From Lysinibacillus sphaericus (lineage in GTDB: Bacteria; Bacillota; Bacilli; Bacillales_A; Planococcaceae): a stretch of 64,000 nt of DNA. Below the pieces are notes generated by a model. It saw only the letters and a program-made list of their open reading frames with translations, was not told where the DNA came from and did no database searches. Location of the stretch: the NCBI RefSeq assembly GCF_006864135.1, contig NZ_SADV01000010.1:1-64000 (forward strand). The letters are read 5' to 3'. Made by a program: the position numbers and the translations under genes. How positions within the stretch are numbered: position 1 is the first letter of the stretch; every line of letters starts with the position of its first letter. Shown piece after piece: positions 40,442-49,265 of this stretch.

Positions 40442-40488
40442 GAAAAGCTTGCGTAGAAAATTGAGGATTCGAGTTTGACATAATAAAG

Positions 40489-40529
40489 TAAAAGGACTCA
40501 CGCACAATTTTGTGGATGAATCCTTTTTG
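40489..40529 (+). terminator. terminator of lplJ
   Basis: AAAAGGA.TCA..CACAA / TTGTG..TGA.TCCTTTTT; also T-rich only to the right. Confidence 0.75.
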
Positions 40530-40584
40530 GATGTCGATAAAAATTAAAAATTGGGCGATAAAACGTAAAAATGTTTCGATAAAC
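40512..40584 (-). repeat. 21-bp periodic keyword array 4
   Basis: On the minus strand TTTATCG occurs three times, exactly 21 bp apart (TTTATCGAAACATT, TTTATCGCCCAATT, TTTATCGACATCC). TTCATCC, a one-base change in the TTTATC word, follows 21 bp later inside the lplJ terminator. The unit text is close to arrays 6 and 7 at 58.9 and 59.2 kb. Confidence 0.7.
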
Positions 40585-40589
40585 AAAGG

Positions 40590-40700
40590 TAGATGACACG
40601 TATCATGCGGATAAGTTGATGGGTGTGGAAGCTAGGCGACTAATTGGGAATTAGCAATAGAGGAACGAAGGCTAAAGGCATTACGTCCTGTGATAGACGG
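40590..40700 (+). repeat. MITE-like repeat, family 1, copy E left part
   Basis: ATAAGTTGAT, GGCGACTAATTGGG, AATAGAGGAACGAAGGCTAA and CGTCCTGTGATA follow in the order of copy A. After about 40700 the copy is interrupted by array 5. A right-end-like piece (GGACGCCCGCAGGAAAGCGA, then CGGAAATCA) is found at 40905-40945. Confidence 0.7.
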
Positions 40701-40709
40701 ATGCGTGTT

Positions 40710-40760
40710 TTAGCGGCGTTCTTCCTTTGGTTAGCGGCGCAACTCACACTTTTAGCGGCG
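40710..40760 (+). repeat. 21-bp periodic keyword array 5 (TTAGCGGCG)
   Basis: TTAGCGGCG starts at 40710, 40731 and 40752: three identical nine-base words exactly 21 bp apart with unrelated 12-base fillers. It lies in the middle of the copy E repeat. The following stretch to 40995 holds the copy E right-end piece and nothing else I can name. Confidence 0.75.
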
Positions 40761-40882
40761 AATTCCAACATAAGCTGGACAATTTGACTAAACTAAAGTC
40801 AGAGTTGAAGAATATTGTATAGAATTTTACACAATATTAAGGACTTGACTGGAAAGAGAAAGAGAATGAATCGACGGATGAA

Positions 40883-40955
40883 AGAGCCAAAGAAAGCGGC
40901 ACACGGACGCCCGCAGGAAAGCGAGTAGCCCGTAGCGGAAATCAGAGCCTTCTAA
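40883..40955 (+). repeat. right-end-like fragment of family 1 repeat
   Basis: CGGACGCCCGCAGGAAAGCG followed by GCGGAAATCAG resembles the last third of copy A. It may be the displaced right end of copy E or a separate related element. Confidence 0.5.
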
Positions 40956-40998
40956 ATGATTATAGTGGATAAAAATGGTTAATTAGCACACCTGCTAC

Positions 40999-41037
40999 AA
41001 AAGGTTCGCTGACAGTTATGTCATCGAACCTTTTTTT
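40999..41037 (+). promoter_or_regulatory. hairpin with TGACA-N4-TGTCA palindrome before the Bce-type operon
   Basis: AAGGTTCG / CGAACCTT stem followed by TTTTT, with TGACAGTTATGTCA (41010-41023) in its upper part. The whole can act as a terminator or attenuator. The inner palindrome has the TNACA-N4-TGTNA form I recall for Bce-type response regulators. GATACAAT just after may be a -10 box. Confidence 0.55.
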
Positions 41038-41068
41038 GATACAATATAGGATAGAAAGGAGTGTTGGT

Positions 41069-41773
41069 ATGGAGAAGCATCGAATATTTATTGTCGAAGA
41101 TGATGTAAAGATTGCGTCATTGCTTGCAGAAACGCTTAGAAAATATCAATACGAAGTTGAAACGATCAAAGAATTTGATCATCTCGTTGAAGAATTTACA
41201 GCATTTAATCCACATATGGTGTTGCTTGATATAAATTTACCTTCGTACGATGGCTACTATTGGTGTCGCCAGCTACGTCAACATACAACTTGTCCAATTA
41301 TTTTCATTTCCGCTCGTTCTGGCGAAATGGATCAAATTTTTGCGCTTGAAAATGGGGGCGACGATTTCATTACGAAGCCATTTAATTATGAAATTGTACT
41401 GGCTAAAATCCGCAGTCACTTGCGTCGTACATATGGTGAATATGCAGCAAGACAAGAGGAGCGGACAATTAAACAAGGACAGCTTATTCTTCATTTAGAA
41501 AGAATGGAGCTTCATAAAAATGATTTAGAGATTCCACTTCAGAAAAAAGAATGTATCATTTTAGAACTGTTAATGGGGAATGCTCCGAAAGTAGTGACAC
41601 GTGAGCAATTGTTAGAAGAGCTTTGGGACGATCAGGCATTTGTCGATGAGAATACATTGAACGTCAATATGACACGAGTGCGGAAAAAGTTGGCTGATTA
41701 TCATATTGCGTCTTCTATAGAAACTGTACGTGGAGCAGGCTATCGCTTTATTTTAAGTGCAGGTGAGTTATAG
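41069..41773 (+). CDS. BceR-like response regulator
   Basis: 234 residues, OmpR family. Receiver: VEDDVKIA, phosphorylation site MVLLDINLP, and GGDDFITKPF; C-terminal winged helix (PLQKKECIILELLMGNAPKV, NVNMTRVRKKL). ATG 41069 follows AAAGGAGTG; the frame is open further upstream but starts inside a terminator-like hairpin. First gene of a five-gene set ending with a BceAB-type transporter, so probably responds to antimicrobial peptides through the transporter. Confidence 0.93.
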   Translation: MEKHRIFIVEDDVKIASLLAETLRKYQYEVETIKEFDHLVEEFTAFNPHMVLLDINLPSYDGYYWCRQLRQHTTCPIIFISARSGEMDQIFALENGGDDFITKPFNYEIVLAKIRSHLRRTYGEYAARQEERTIKQGQLILHLERMELHKNDLEIPLQKKECIILELLMGNAPKVVTREQLLEELWDDQAFVDENTLNVNMTRVRKKLADYHIASSIETVRGAGYRFILSAGEL

Positions 41774-42756
41774 TGGGCTGGAAATTATTTCTGCGTGATT
41801 ACGCATCGTTCATTGTATTCCAGATCATATTAGTCGGCTTCATCATGGTCTTATATTGGTTGGACGGCTTTCGAAATGTTGATACTGCTATTTATTCCTT
41901 CTGTATTAGTTTAGTGTTATTAGCTTCGTTTTTACTTATCCGTTATTTAATGCGCCAACGTTATTTATTAAAAATATCACTGCTTCCTAAAACAATGGAG
42001 GATGTGTTGCAAAAAAATGCTAAAACACCTGAGGCGATACAGGTTGAGAAATATATGCATGAACTATATCGACAATATAAGCATGAGCTTCAAACGTTAT
42101 ATGCAGGCCAAAAACGGCATGATCAGTTTATTAATCAATGGGTGCATCAGATGAAAACGCCAATTTCTGTTATTGAGCTTTTATTGCAGGATGAACGTCC
42201 TCTCGATAAAAAGAATGTGCAGGAGGAAATTGACCGTTTGCGAAGAGGCTTGGATATGGTGTTGGTGAATGCTCGATTAGAAAATTTTGAAGAGGATATG
42301 CAAGTAGAACAGGTTGCTTTAAAAACGATTGTGACTGCAACTGTAAATGAAAATAAACGTTTATTTATTACAAAGCGTGTTTTCCCAGAAATTCATATTG
42401 AGGATGATATTATCGTAGCAAGTGATTCAAAATGGCTGCGCTTTATTCTCGGACAATTTGTAACGAATGCGGTTAAATATACGTTTGAATCAAATAAAAA
42501 AATAGTCATTTCCGCCATTATAAAGGATGACTACGTACAATTAGCCATTCGTGATGAAGGTATCGGTATTCCAGCTTCCGATCTTTCTCGTGTCACTAAA
42601 GCCTTTTTTACTGGTGAGAATGGGCGTAAAACTGGGGAATCCACAGGGATGGGCTTATATTTAGCAAAAGAAATCTGTGAAAAACTCGGTCACGAATTAC
42701 ACATTACATCAGAGGTAGGAAAAGGAACAATTGTTACAGTGACATTTACGAATTAG
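41773..42756 (+). CDS. BceS-like intramembrane-sensing histidine kinase
   Basis: 327 residues. Two helices close together at the N-terminus (about 11-30 and 37-56) with almost no outer loop, the hallmark of intramembrane-sensing kinases. H-box FINQWVHQMKTPISVIELLL (His near 126), then FVTNAVKYTFES, DEGIGIP and GMGLYLAKEI. The start is a GTG one base into the regulator's stop codon. Such kinases do not see the drug themselves but read the activity of the BceAB transporter. Confidence 0.93.
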   Translation: MGWKLFLRDYASFIVFQIILVGFIMVLYWLDGFRNVDTAIYSFCISLVLLASFLLIRYLMRQRYLLKISLLPKTMEDVLQKNAKTPEAIQVEKYMHELYRQYKHELQTLYAGQKRHDQFINQWVHQMKTPISVIELLLQDERPLDKKNVQEEIDRLRRGLDMVLVNARLENFEEDMQVEQVALKTIVTATVNENKRLFITKRVFPEIHIEDDIIVASDSKWLRFILGQFVTNAVKYTFESNKKIVISAIIKDDYVQLAIRDEGIGIPASDLSRVTKAFFTGENGRKTGESTGMGLYLAKEICEKLGHELHITSEVGKGTIVTVTFTN

Positions 42757-42767
42757 GGGGATCGGAA

Positions 42768-43202
42768 ATGATAGAAGTACGTTTGGATGAATGGGTTTTA
42801 CATGTAGAGACAGAAAAAACAGAGACATTATACGAATCGCAAAATGATGTTTGTGATTGTTTATCCTGTGAAAATTTCCGTAAAGCTAGTCTTTTGTTTA
42901 ATGAAGAAGTAATGCATTTTTCGAATAAGCTTGGGCTAGACTTACATAAACCAACTTTACTTAACGCTTTTCCAGTAGAAGGTGAGCAAGTGATGTACAG
43001 TGGGCATTATACGATTTGTGGAGAAGTCATGGAAGGCGAAATGGATGCCTGGGATGTAATTGTTGGGTCGCATTGCTTTAGTCTAGTGGAGGAGGATGGT
43101 AATCAGTTAGCTGAATCATTAACAGGGCCGCATTTTCAAATTGGCTTTGAGGTAGTATTGCAATGGCTGTTACCAGAATCTATGGAATTAAACAAGAAAT
43201 AA
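42768..43202 (+). CDS. conserved hypothetical protein in the Bce-type operon
   Basis: 144 residues, acidic, soluble, not recognised. It has CDCLSCENF near residue 30, a cluster of three cysteines that could bind metal, and ends in a hydrophobic-charged FEVVLQWLLPES. It lies 11 bp after the kinase and 12 bp before the ABC ATPase gene, so it is part of the same transcript. Classical bceRSAB operons lack such a gene. GGGGG precedes the ATG. No function is proposed. Confidence 0.7.
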   Translation: MIEVRLDEWVLHVETEKTETLYESQNDVCDCLSCENFRKASLLFNEEVMHFSNKLGLDLHKPTLLNAFPVEGEQVMYSGHYTICGEVMEGEMDAWDVIVGSHCFSLVEEDGNQLAESLTGPHFQIGFEVVLQWLLPESMELNKK

Positions 43203-43214
43203 GGTGAACAAGGT

Positions 43215-43991
43215 ATGCCTATTTTACAAATAAAAGACGTGACAAAGGTGTATGAAGGCAAAGTAACTCATCGTGCGTTAAATCAACTAAGCTTTGATGT
43301 TGAGGAAGGTGAGTTTTTAGCAGTCATGGGTCCATCAGGAAGTGGAAAAACAACATTATTGAATATCATTTCTACGATTGATGAACCAACGAGTGGAGAA
43401 ATCATTTTAGATGGCATGAACCCTCATACGCTGAAAGCAACTGAGCTAGCTTACTTTAGAAGAAGACAGCTTGGTTTTGTTTTTCAGGATTTTAATCTTT
43501 TGCATATGCTGACAGTGGAAGAGAATATTGTGCTGCCACTTACATTAGATCAACAACCATTAGAAGTAATGGAGGAGCGTCTTGCAAGCATTGTGGAAAA
43601 GCTCGATTTAACTTCGTTCTTGCATAAACGCCCAAATGAAATATCAGGTGGACAAGCACAAAGAACTGCCATTGGGCGGGCACTTATTCATAATCCAAGT
43701 CTCATTTTAGCAGATGAGCCAACAGGAAATTTGGATTCGAATTCTTCACGTGATGTACTTGAACTTTTAACAAAAATTAATCAGGAAAAACGAACAACGA
43801 TTGTAATGGTAACACATGATCCAATTGCAGCTAGTTACTGCGATCGCGTGTTATTTATTAAAGATGGTGAATTTTTCAATGAAATTTACAAAGATGATCG
43901 TCGTCAAATGTTTTTCCAACGAATATTAAATGTTTTGAGCTTACTAGGAGGAGGACAAGTAGGTGACCTTTCGACAATTCGCTTACCGTAA
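43215..43991 (+). CDS. BceA-like ABC transporter ATPase
   Basis: 258 residues. Walker A GPSGSGKTTLL near 39, signature ISGGQAQRTAIGRAL, Walker B SLILADEPTGNLDS, H-loop VTHDP. This is the LolD/MacB-type ATPase that partners FtsX-like permeases. Its final codons overlap the permease gene by 29 bp. Confidence 0.94.
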   Translation: MPILQIKDVTKVYEGKVTHRALNQLSFDVEEGEFLAVMGPSGSGKTTLLNIISTIDEPTSGEIILDGMNPHTLKATELAYFRRRQLGFVFQDFNLLHMLTVEENIVLPLTLDQQPLEVMEERLASIVEKLDLTSFLHKRPNEISGGQAQRTAIGRALIHNPSLILADEPTGNLDSNSSRDVLELLTKINQEKRTTIVMVTHDPIAASYCDRVLFIKDGEFFNEIYKDDRRQMFFQRILNVLSLLGGGQVGDLSTIRLP

Positions 43992-45897
43992 TGTCGTACG
44001 GAACAGCCGTATATACGGTGCCTTTTTCATGGCAAGCTTTTTTTCTGTGGCTGTGTTTTTCATCTATTCAATGCTCATGTTTCATCCGGATATTGAACAA
44101 GGGATTTTAGGAGAAGCATCATTAATTGGAATGGTAGGTGCGGAAACCGTACTCGTCCTTTTTACCTTATTCTTTTTATATTATTCGATGAGTGCTTTTT
44201 TAGAGGCTAGATCACATGAGTTTGCAATTTTATTACATTTAGGAATGGAAAAACGCCAGATGAATAGGCTTGTCTTTTTGGAGACAATGATTATTGGATC
44301 AGGCTCTATTTTTGTTGGGATTATATTTGGGTTCTCATTTTCGAAATTCTTTTTCATGATTGTTCGAGAAATTTTACATTTAGATAGTTTACCCTTATAT
44401 GTTTCATGGCAGCCATTTTTACTAACGATTGGTGTCTTCACAAGTGCTTTTGTAGTGATTTCCTTTATTAGTGTCTATTTTACACGTGAAAGAAAATTAC
44501 GCGATCTCCTGAAGGGGAATGACTATTTAAATAGTGTTTCAACCTATTCTAAAATTCGTGCAGTATTTGGTATTACCCTTATTATATCAGCATATGTACT
44601 AACGTTTATCGTATCGAATACATCTTGGATTGGTTTAACATTAATAATCCCGTTTTTAGCGACCTTTGGAACATATTATTTTTTCAGTGATTCTTTACCT
44701 TGCTTTTTAGATAAAGCACGGGGCAAACGTAAATTTCATTGGCAACGCTATCGACTTCTTTCGTTAGCTGAGCAAACGCATATTATGATGGACAATGTGA
44801 AAATGTTTTTTGTAGTAACGATGGTGTCAACAATGGCCTTTTTATCGGTCGGTGTATTAGCGACGATGTCATCCTATACAATACAATATGATCGTTTAAA
44901 TCCATTAGGGCTTGTCTATAAGGGGGATGTCGACAATCCCTATGAGCGAAATCATATCGCCTCTTTACGAATTCAATTAGAGGAGAAGGGTTTGTCCTAT
45001 CATTTATCGCGCTTTGTTGTCATCAAGCAAACATCTTCATATACTCACAATGAGGTTGAAGTTTTTAGGGAATCGGATATGAATGTATTACTTTCTTCCT
45101 ATAGTTACCCTTTACTTGATTTGGCTTCAGGGGAGGCAGTGTTTATACCATACTCGGAAGATTCTCTAAAAAGACTAAAAAATAAAGTTGTGCATACTGT
45201 ATTAGAGGAAAATTCTATCCCGATAACAATTGATAGCGTATATCCTAAAATAGTATTCCCAGGGTCTATTGTTAGTGTGAATTCTATAGTGATAAGTGAT
45301 GAGGATTTTAGAAAGCTTAGAAAGCCGATTGCTGATAAAAACGTTGTGCAGCCAATCTATCATTTATTTACCTTCTATATCCCTCAGTGGGTGGCAACGA
45401 AAGAGATCGGCAAGGACATAGAGGAGTTAAAAGCCTCTCAATATTTTTATAAGAAGGATAGATTCAGCCCATTTTACTTTGAAAATGCAGGGTTAAATTA
45501 TTCTTATATATTAGCTACTTACTCATTATTCACATTAGTAGGGGTTTTAGTAGCAACGGTATTTTTATTAGCAGCAGGTAGCTTCGTTTACTTTAAACTG
45601 CATACTTCTCTTGAAAGAGAAAAGCGTAAATTCGATGTCTTAAAGCGAATGGGCTTAACAGATACAGAGCTCAAAAAGCTTGTGAATCGTCATTTGTTCC
45701 CACAATTTTTCTTGCCATGGGGTGTTGCAATGATGCATAGTGCCTTTGCTTTTCTTATGGTTCAAGGTATCTTGAAGGATATTGCTAATATTTCCATTGT
45801 CAAAGAAGTTGTCTTTGCTTTTGGATTTTTTGTTTTAATACAAGTAGTCTATTTTTATTTGATTCGTTGGCGGTACATCTCGCATATTCGTTCGTAA
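43963..45897 (+). CDS. BceB-like ABC permease (FtsX family)
   Basis: 644 residues with about ten membrane helices and a large outer loop of about 200 residues between the seventh and eighth (about 300-510), as in BceB. The FtsX-type domain lies near both ends (YSMSAFLEARSHEFAILLHL, SLEREKRKFDVLKRMGLTDT). BceAB transporters free cell-wall lipid carriers from peptides such as bacitracin and signal to the linked kinase. The start is a GTG after GGAGGACAAGTAG. The precise drug is not predictable. Confidence 0.93.
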   Translation: MTFRQFAYRNVVRNSRIYGAFFMASFFSVAVFFIYSMLMFHPDIEQGILGEASLIGMVGAETVLVLFTLFFLYYSMSAFLEARSHEFAILLHLGMEKRQMNRLVFLETMIIGSGSIFVGIIFGFSFSKFFFMIVREILHLDSLPLYVSWQPFLLTIGVFTSAFVVISFISVYFTRERKLRDLLKGNDYLNSVSTYSKIRAVFGITLIISAYVLTFIVSNTSWIGLTLIIPFLATFGTYYFFSDSLPCFLDKARGKRKFHWQRYRLLSLAEQTHIMMDNVKMFFVVTMVSTMAFLSVGVLATMSSYTIQYDRLNPLGLVYKGDVDNPYERNHIASLRIQLEEKGLSYHLSRFVVIKQTSSYTHNEVEVFRESDMNVLLSSYSYPLLDLASGEAVFIPYSEDSLKRLKNKVVHTVLEENSIPITIDSVYPKIVFPGSIVSVNSIVISDEDFRKLRKPIADKNVVQPIYHLFTFYIPQWVATKEIGKDIEELKASQYFYKKDRFSPFYFENAGLNYSYILATYSLFTLVGVLVATVFLLAAGSFVYFKLHTSLEREKRKFDVLKRMGLTDTELKKLVNRHLFPQFFLPWGVAMMHSAFAFLMVQGILKDIANISIVKEVVFAFGFFVLIQVVYFYLIRWRYISHIRS

Positions 45898-46017
45898 TCA
45901 AAATGTGCAATGGAGAAAAAAATGAATTATTTGACGTAATTTATGACATGAAATAAAAAGTTTCGTTGTCTTTTAGATGTGTTTCTTATATAATATTACT
46001 GAATAATGATTCATTTT

Positions 46018-46335
46018 ATCTTCATTCAGTAGCAGACTCCCACCTCTGAGGTGGTGTGATGGATTCGGGTGTGATTCCATTTTAAGGGATGTCCATACAT
46101 CTACTGAGTGAAGGTAAAGCCTCCGGCGGATGTCACGGATTTACAAAGGAATGCTTAAAGGATGTTAGCCTAAAACCTTCGCATCTTGCGAAAACGGCTA
46201 ACTGACCTGCATCGGTAATAACGCCACGTCCTTGTGGCATTACCGAAATGACCGACATCGTGTCGGCCCTCGTGCAGGCCTGGGCACAATTAAAAATCCT
46301 GACCTCAATTATGCCAAGGCGAAATTGATACGATA
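46018..46335 (+). repeat. hairpin repeat, family 2, copy B (long form)
   Basis: Begins with CATTCAGTAG, which can pair with CTACTGAGTG (46098-46107), then GCCTCCGGCGGATGTCACGG and several hairpin modules: CGCATCTTGCG, GCCAC..GTGGC inside GGTAAT..ATTACC (46214-46243) and CCGACATCGTGTCGG (46252-46266). It ends with CAATTATGCCAAGGCG. It fills the whole gap between the Bce operon and lcfB. Confidence 0.7.
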
Positions 46336-46349
46336 AGGGGATGGTGTAA

Positions 46350-47897
46350 TTGAATTTAGTTTCAAGTGTTCGTCAACAAGCATTAGAGCAACCGGATAAA
46401 ATTGCGTATCATTTTATGGGGAAAGATACGACGTACGGTGAATTTGAACACACGGTAGGTCGCTTTGCAAAGGGGTTACAAGATTTAGGGGTAGAAAAAG
46501 GGGACCATGTGGCGTGTTTACTCGGCAATACACCACATTATTTAATTGCGTTATATGCAACAATGCGTTTAGGAGCAACGGCAATTCCGATTAATCCAAT
46601 CTATACACCGGATGAAATTTCGTATATTTTGCATAATGGTGATGTAAAAGCTGTTATTGCACTAGATGCACTTCTTCCATTAGTAGAAATGGGTGTACAT
46701 GCTTTTCCAAAAGTAAAAACATTTGTTGTTTGTGAAACAACAGAGAATGTTGCTGAAAAAGTAATGACTTTATCCGAAGAAGCAAAGGCAAAAATTCATT
46801 TATTTTCACAAGTGATTGCTAGTGCATCGGACTCTTTCCAACCAGTAGAAGTAGCTGATGATGATAATGCAATTATTTTATATACTTCAGGAACGACAGG
46901 TACTCCGAAGGGTGCAATGCTGACTCATAGAAATATCTATTCAAATGCACGAGATGTTGCGCATTATTTAGACTATAAAGCAGATGATCGTGTTATTGCC
47001 ACGTTACCAGTTTTCCATGTATTTGCATTAACTGTCGTCGCCAATGCACCTTTATTGAGTGGAGCAACGATTTTACTTGTACCACGTTTTAGTCCAACTG
47101 AAATCTTTAAATTAACGAAGGAACAAAAGGCAACAGTCTTCGCTGGTGTGCCAACTATGTATAACTTCTTGTATCAATTACCTGAAAGCAACCCTGAAGA
47201 TTTCTCTACAATACGTTTAGCGATTTCAGGTGGCGCGTCTTTACCGGTAGCACTATTACATAATTTCGAGAAGAAATTTAATGTGCGTGTATCAGAGGGC
47301 TTTGGCCTATCAGAAGCTTCACCAGTAACGTGCTTTAACCCATTGGATCGTGAGCGTAAGGCAGGTTCTATTGGGACATCCATTTCCAATGTTGAAAATA
47401 AGGTGGTGGATGTTAACGGTCAGGAAGTGCCCGTTGGAGAAGTAGGGGAGCTAATTGTACGAGGGCCTAACGTTATGAAGGGCTATTATAAATTACCTGA
47501 AGAAACAGCGATGACTATACGTGATGGCTGGTTATATACAGGGGACTTAGCTAGAGTTGACGAAGAAGGGTATTTCTACATCGTTGACCGTAAAAAAGAT
47601 ATGATTATTGTAGGTGGATTTAATGTCTATCCAAGAGAGGTTGAAGAAGTACTCTTTGCTCATAATAATATTGTTGAAGCGGCAGTTGTAGGTTACCCAG
47701 ACCCTAACTTAGGTGAAGCTGTACATGCATATGTTGTCTTAAAAGATGCAGAAGCAACTTCGACAGAAGACCTTCTAGCATACTGTGCAAAGCATATGGT
47801 GAAATACAAGGTTCCTAAAGTAATTGAGATTATGGATGAATTACCGAAAAATACGACAGGCAAAATTTTGCGTCGTACATTAAAAGAAAAAGTATAA
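46350..47897 (+). CDS. lcfB: long-chain fatty-acid-CoA ligase
   Basis: 515 residues of the AMP-forming acyl-CoA synthetase family. P-loop-like ILYTSGTTGTPKGAM near residue 175, VSEGFGLSEASPV, DGWLYTGDLARVDEEGYFYI, and the catalytic lysine in LPKNTTGKILRR. It is closest in form to B. subtilis LcfB (YhfL), whose gene is also near lplJ. The start is a TTG at 46350, 10-12 bases after AAGGGG; no ATG lies in a suitable place. Confidence 0.93.
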   Translation: MNLVSSVRQQALEQPDKIAYHFMGKDTTYGEFEHTVGRFAKGLQDLGVEKGDHVACLLGNTPHYLIALYATMRLGATAIPINPIYTPDEISYILHNGDVKAVIALDALLPLVEMGVHAFPKVKTFVVCETTENVAEKVMTLSEEAKAKIHLFSQVIASASDSFQPVEVADDDNAIILYTSGTTGTPKGAMLTHRNIYSNARDVAHYLDYKADDRVIATLPVFHVFALTVVANAPLLSGATILLVPRFSPTEIFKLTKEQKATVFAGVPTMYNFLYQLPESNPEDFSTIRLAISGGASLPVALLHNFEKKFNVRVSEGFGLSEASPVTCFNPLDRERKAGSIGTSISNVENKVVDVNGQEVPVGEVGELIVRGPNVMKGYYKLPEETAMTIRDGWLYTGDLARVDEEGYFYIVDRKKDMIIVGGFNVYPREVEEVLFAHNNIVEAAVVGYPDPNLGEAVHAYVVLKDAEATSTEDLLAYCAKHMVKYKVPKVIEIMDELPKNTTGKILRRTLKEKV

Positions 47898-47903
47898 GAA
47901 ACC

Positions 47904-47937
47904 GTAGCTACTATTGAAAAAAATAGTAGCTTTTTTT
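47904..47937 (+). terminator. terminator of lcfB
   Basis: GCTACTATT / AATAGTAGC followed by TTTTTTT. Confidence 0.93.
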
Positions 47938-47989
47938 GTATTCTTTGAAAACACCTTGCTAGGCGAGGGGTTCCGGAAAGTTTTTAGCT

Positions 47990-48130
47990 ATGGACAAGAA
48001 AAAAAAACCAATCATACAATGAAGATGGTCTGGTCAACCGACTTCATGCGAAAGGGGTACCCAAATGGATAATAAAAGTTTAGCCCATACGAAATGGAAT
48101 TGTAAGTATCATCTGATTTATTCCGCATAA
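47990..48130 (+). pseudogene. IS200-type tnpA remnant
   Basis: A 21-codon frame (48065-48130), MDNKSLAHTKWNCKYHLIYS plus Ala and a stop, matches the beginning of IS200-family TnpA. A hairpin upstream (ATGAAGATGGTC / GACTTCAT, 48017-48050) matches the structured leader of IS200. The rest of the transposase, including the catalytic HxH and tyrosine, is gone. Confidence 0.75.
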
Positions 48131-48556
48131 ATGAACAGTCAGATTCTCATTTCAAAATTTAAGAGAAGGTGGGAGATCAACTGCCCCTAAAGTTCAATTG
48201 ATTAGGGGCCACAAATGTATTCTGTGAGAAAGCGCGTGAGCACATAAACGTTTGCATAGAATGTGAGATATTAGCTAGTGTTCCTCTAGTGAGGGACGCG
48301 GAACACCCACTGATTGAACCTTCACTTTAGGCCAATATTACAGCAATGTAAAAAAGCGTGGCCACTTATTTAAATAAGTTGAGTGTATATGTCTGTAAGT
48401 GATAAAATCAAACTTGTGAAATCTACATACTTTTTAAAGGCTTGTCATATAGTGAGGGAGAAGTAACACCAATAACTGTAAAGAAGAATGGAACCTTTGG
48501 TGTCTAGCTACGTCAAAGCCTTTAGAAAATTTAATTGAAAGAGAGCATACGGAAAA
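48131..48556. other. gene-free stretch with several stem-loops between the IS200 relic and dedA
   Basis: No convincing gene. Visible hairpins: GCCCCTAA...TTAGGGGC (about 48184-48210), GTGTTCC...GGAACAC (48276-48307) with CCTCTAGTGAGG inside, and CACTTATTTAAATAAGTTGAGTG (48362-48384). It may be the far end of the IS element or an unrelated structured RNA. See finding. Confidence 0.45.
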
Positions 48557-49207
48557 ATGATAGAACTCATCAAGGAGTTAATTAGTTTTATTATGCATAT
48601 TGATGTGCATTTAGAGGAGATCATTCGTAAGTTTGGTAATTTGAGTTATTTCGTTCTATTTGCAATTGTTTTTGTTGAAACAGGTGTCGTAATTTTCCCA
48701 TTCCTGCCAGGTGATTCATTGCTTTTTGCAAGTGGAACATTAGCAGCAGCAATGGGCGCATTTAATATGTGGATATTAATTCCTGTGTTTTTAGCGGCTG
48801 CCATTTTAGGGGATACGATGAACTATCATATTGGTCATAAAGTAGGGACATCCATTCCACAAAAGAGCTTCCTTGGTAGAGTCGTAAAAAAAGAACGTAT
48901 GGAAGCAGCAGAAAAGTTCTTTAATAAACACGGTGGAAAAACGATTGTCATCGCGCGTTTTATGCCTTTTATCCGTACATTCATACCATTTGTTGCAGGG
49001 GCTAGTAAAATGAAGTATGGCTACTTCATTATGTATAATATTTTAGGTGCAGTGTTATGGGTATTCAGCTGTACATTACTAGGTTATTTCTTTGGTAATA
49101 TTCCAATTATTAAAGATAACTTCTCAACGGTTCTTATATTAATTATCTTAATTTCAGTTGTACCAGCCGTTATTGGTGCTATTAAATCAAAAACAAGTAG
49201 AAAATAA
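48557..49207 (+). CDS. DedA-family membrane protein
   Basis: 216 residues with about five helices and the DedA/VTT signature: FVETGVVIFPFLPGDSLLFA near residue 40, GDTMNYHIGHKVG, and IARFMPFIRTFIPFVAGASK (about 135-154) with the conserved arginines. DedA proteins act as lipid scramblases or flippases, including for undecaprenyl phosphate in some species. It stands alone with its own terminator; the ribosome binding site is weak. Confidence 0.9.
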   Translation: MIELIKELISFIMHIDVHLEEIIRKFGNLSYFVLFAIVFVETGVVIFPFLPGDSLLFASGTLAAAMGAFNMWILIPVFLAAAILGDTMNYHIGHKVGTSIPQKSFLGRVVKKERMEAAEKFFNKHGGKTIVIARFMPFIRTFIPFVAGASKMKYGYFIMYNILGAVLWVFSCTLLGYFFGNIPIIKDNFSTVLILIILISVVPAVIGAIKSKTSRK

Positions 49208-49210
49208 AAC

Positions 49211-49260
49211 AAGGACAGTCTAAAGGTGAAAAAAATCACTGCGGACTGTCCTTGTTTTTT
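49211..49260. terminator. bidirectional terminator between dedA and the GntR/ABC operon
   Basis: AAGGACAGTC / GACTGTCCTT followed by GTTTTTTAC. Confidence 0.85.
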
Positions 49261-49265
49261 ACTAT

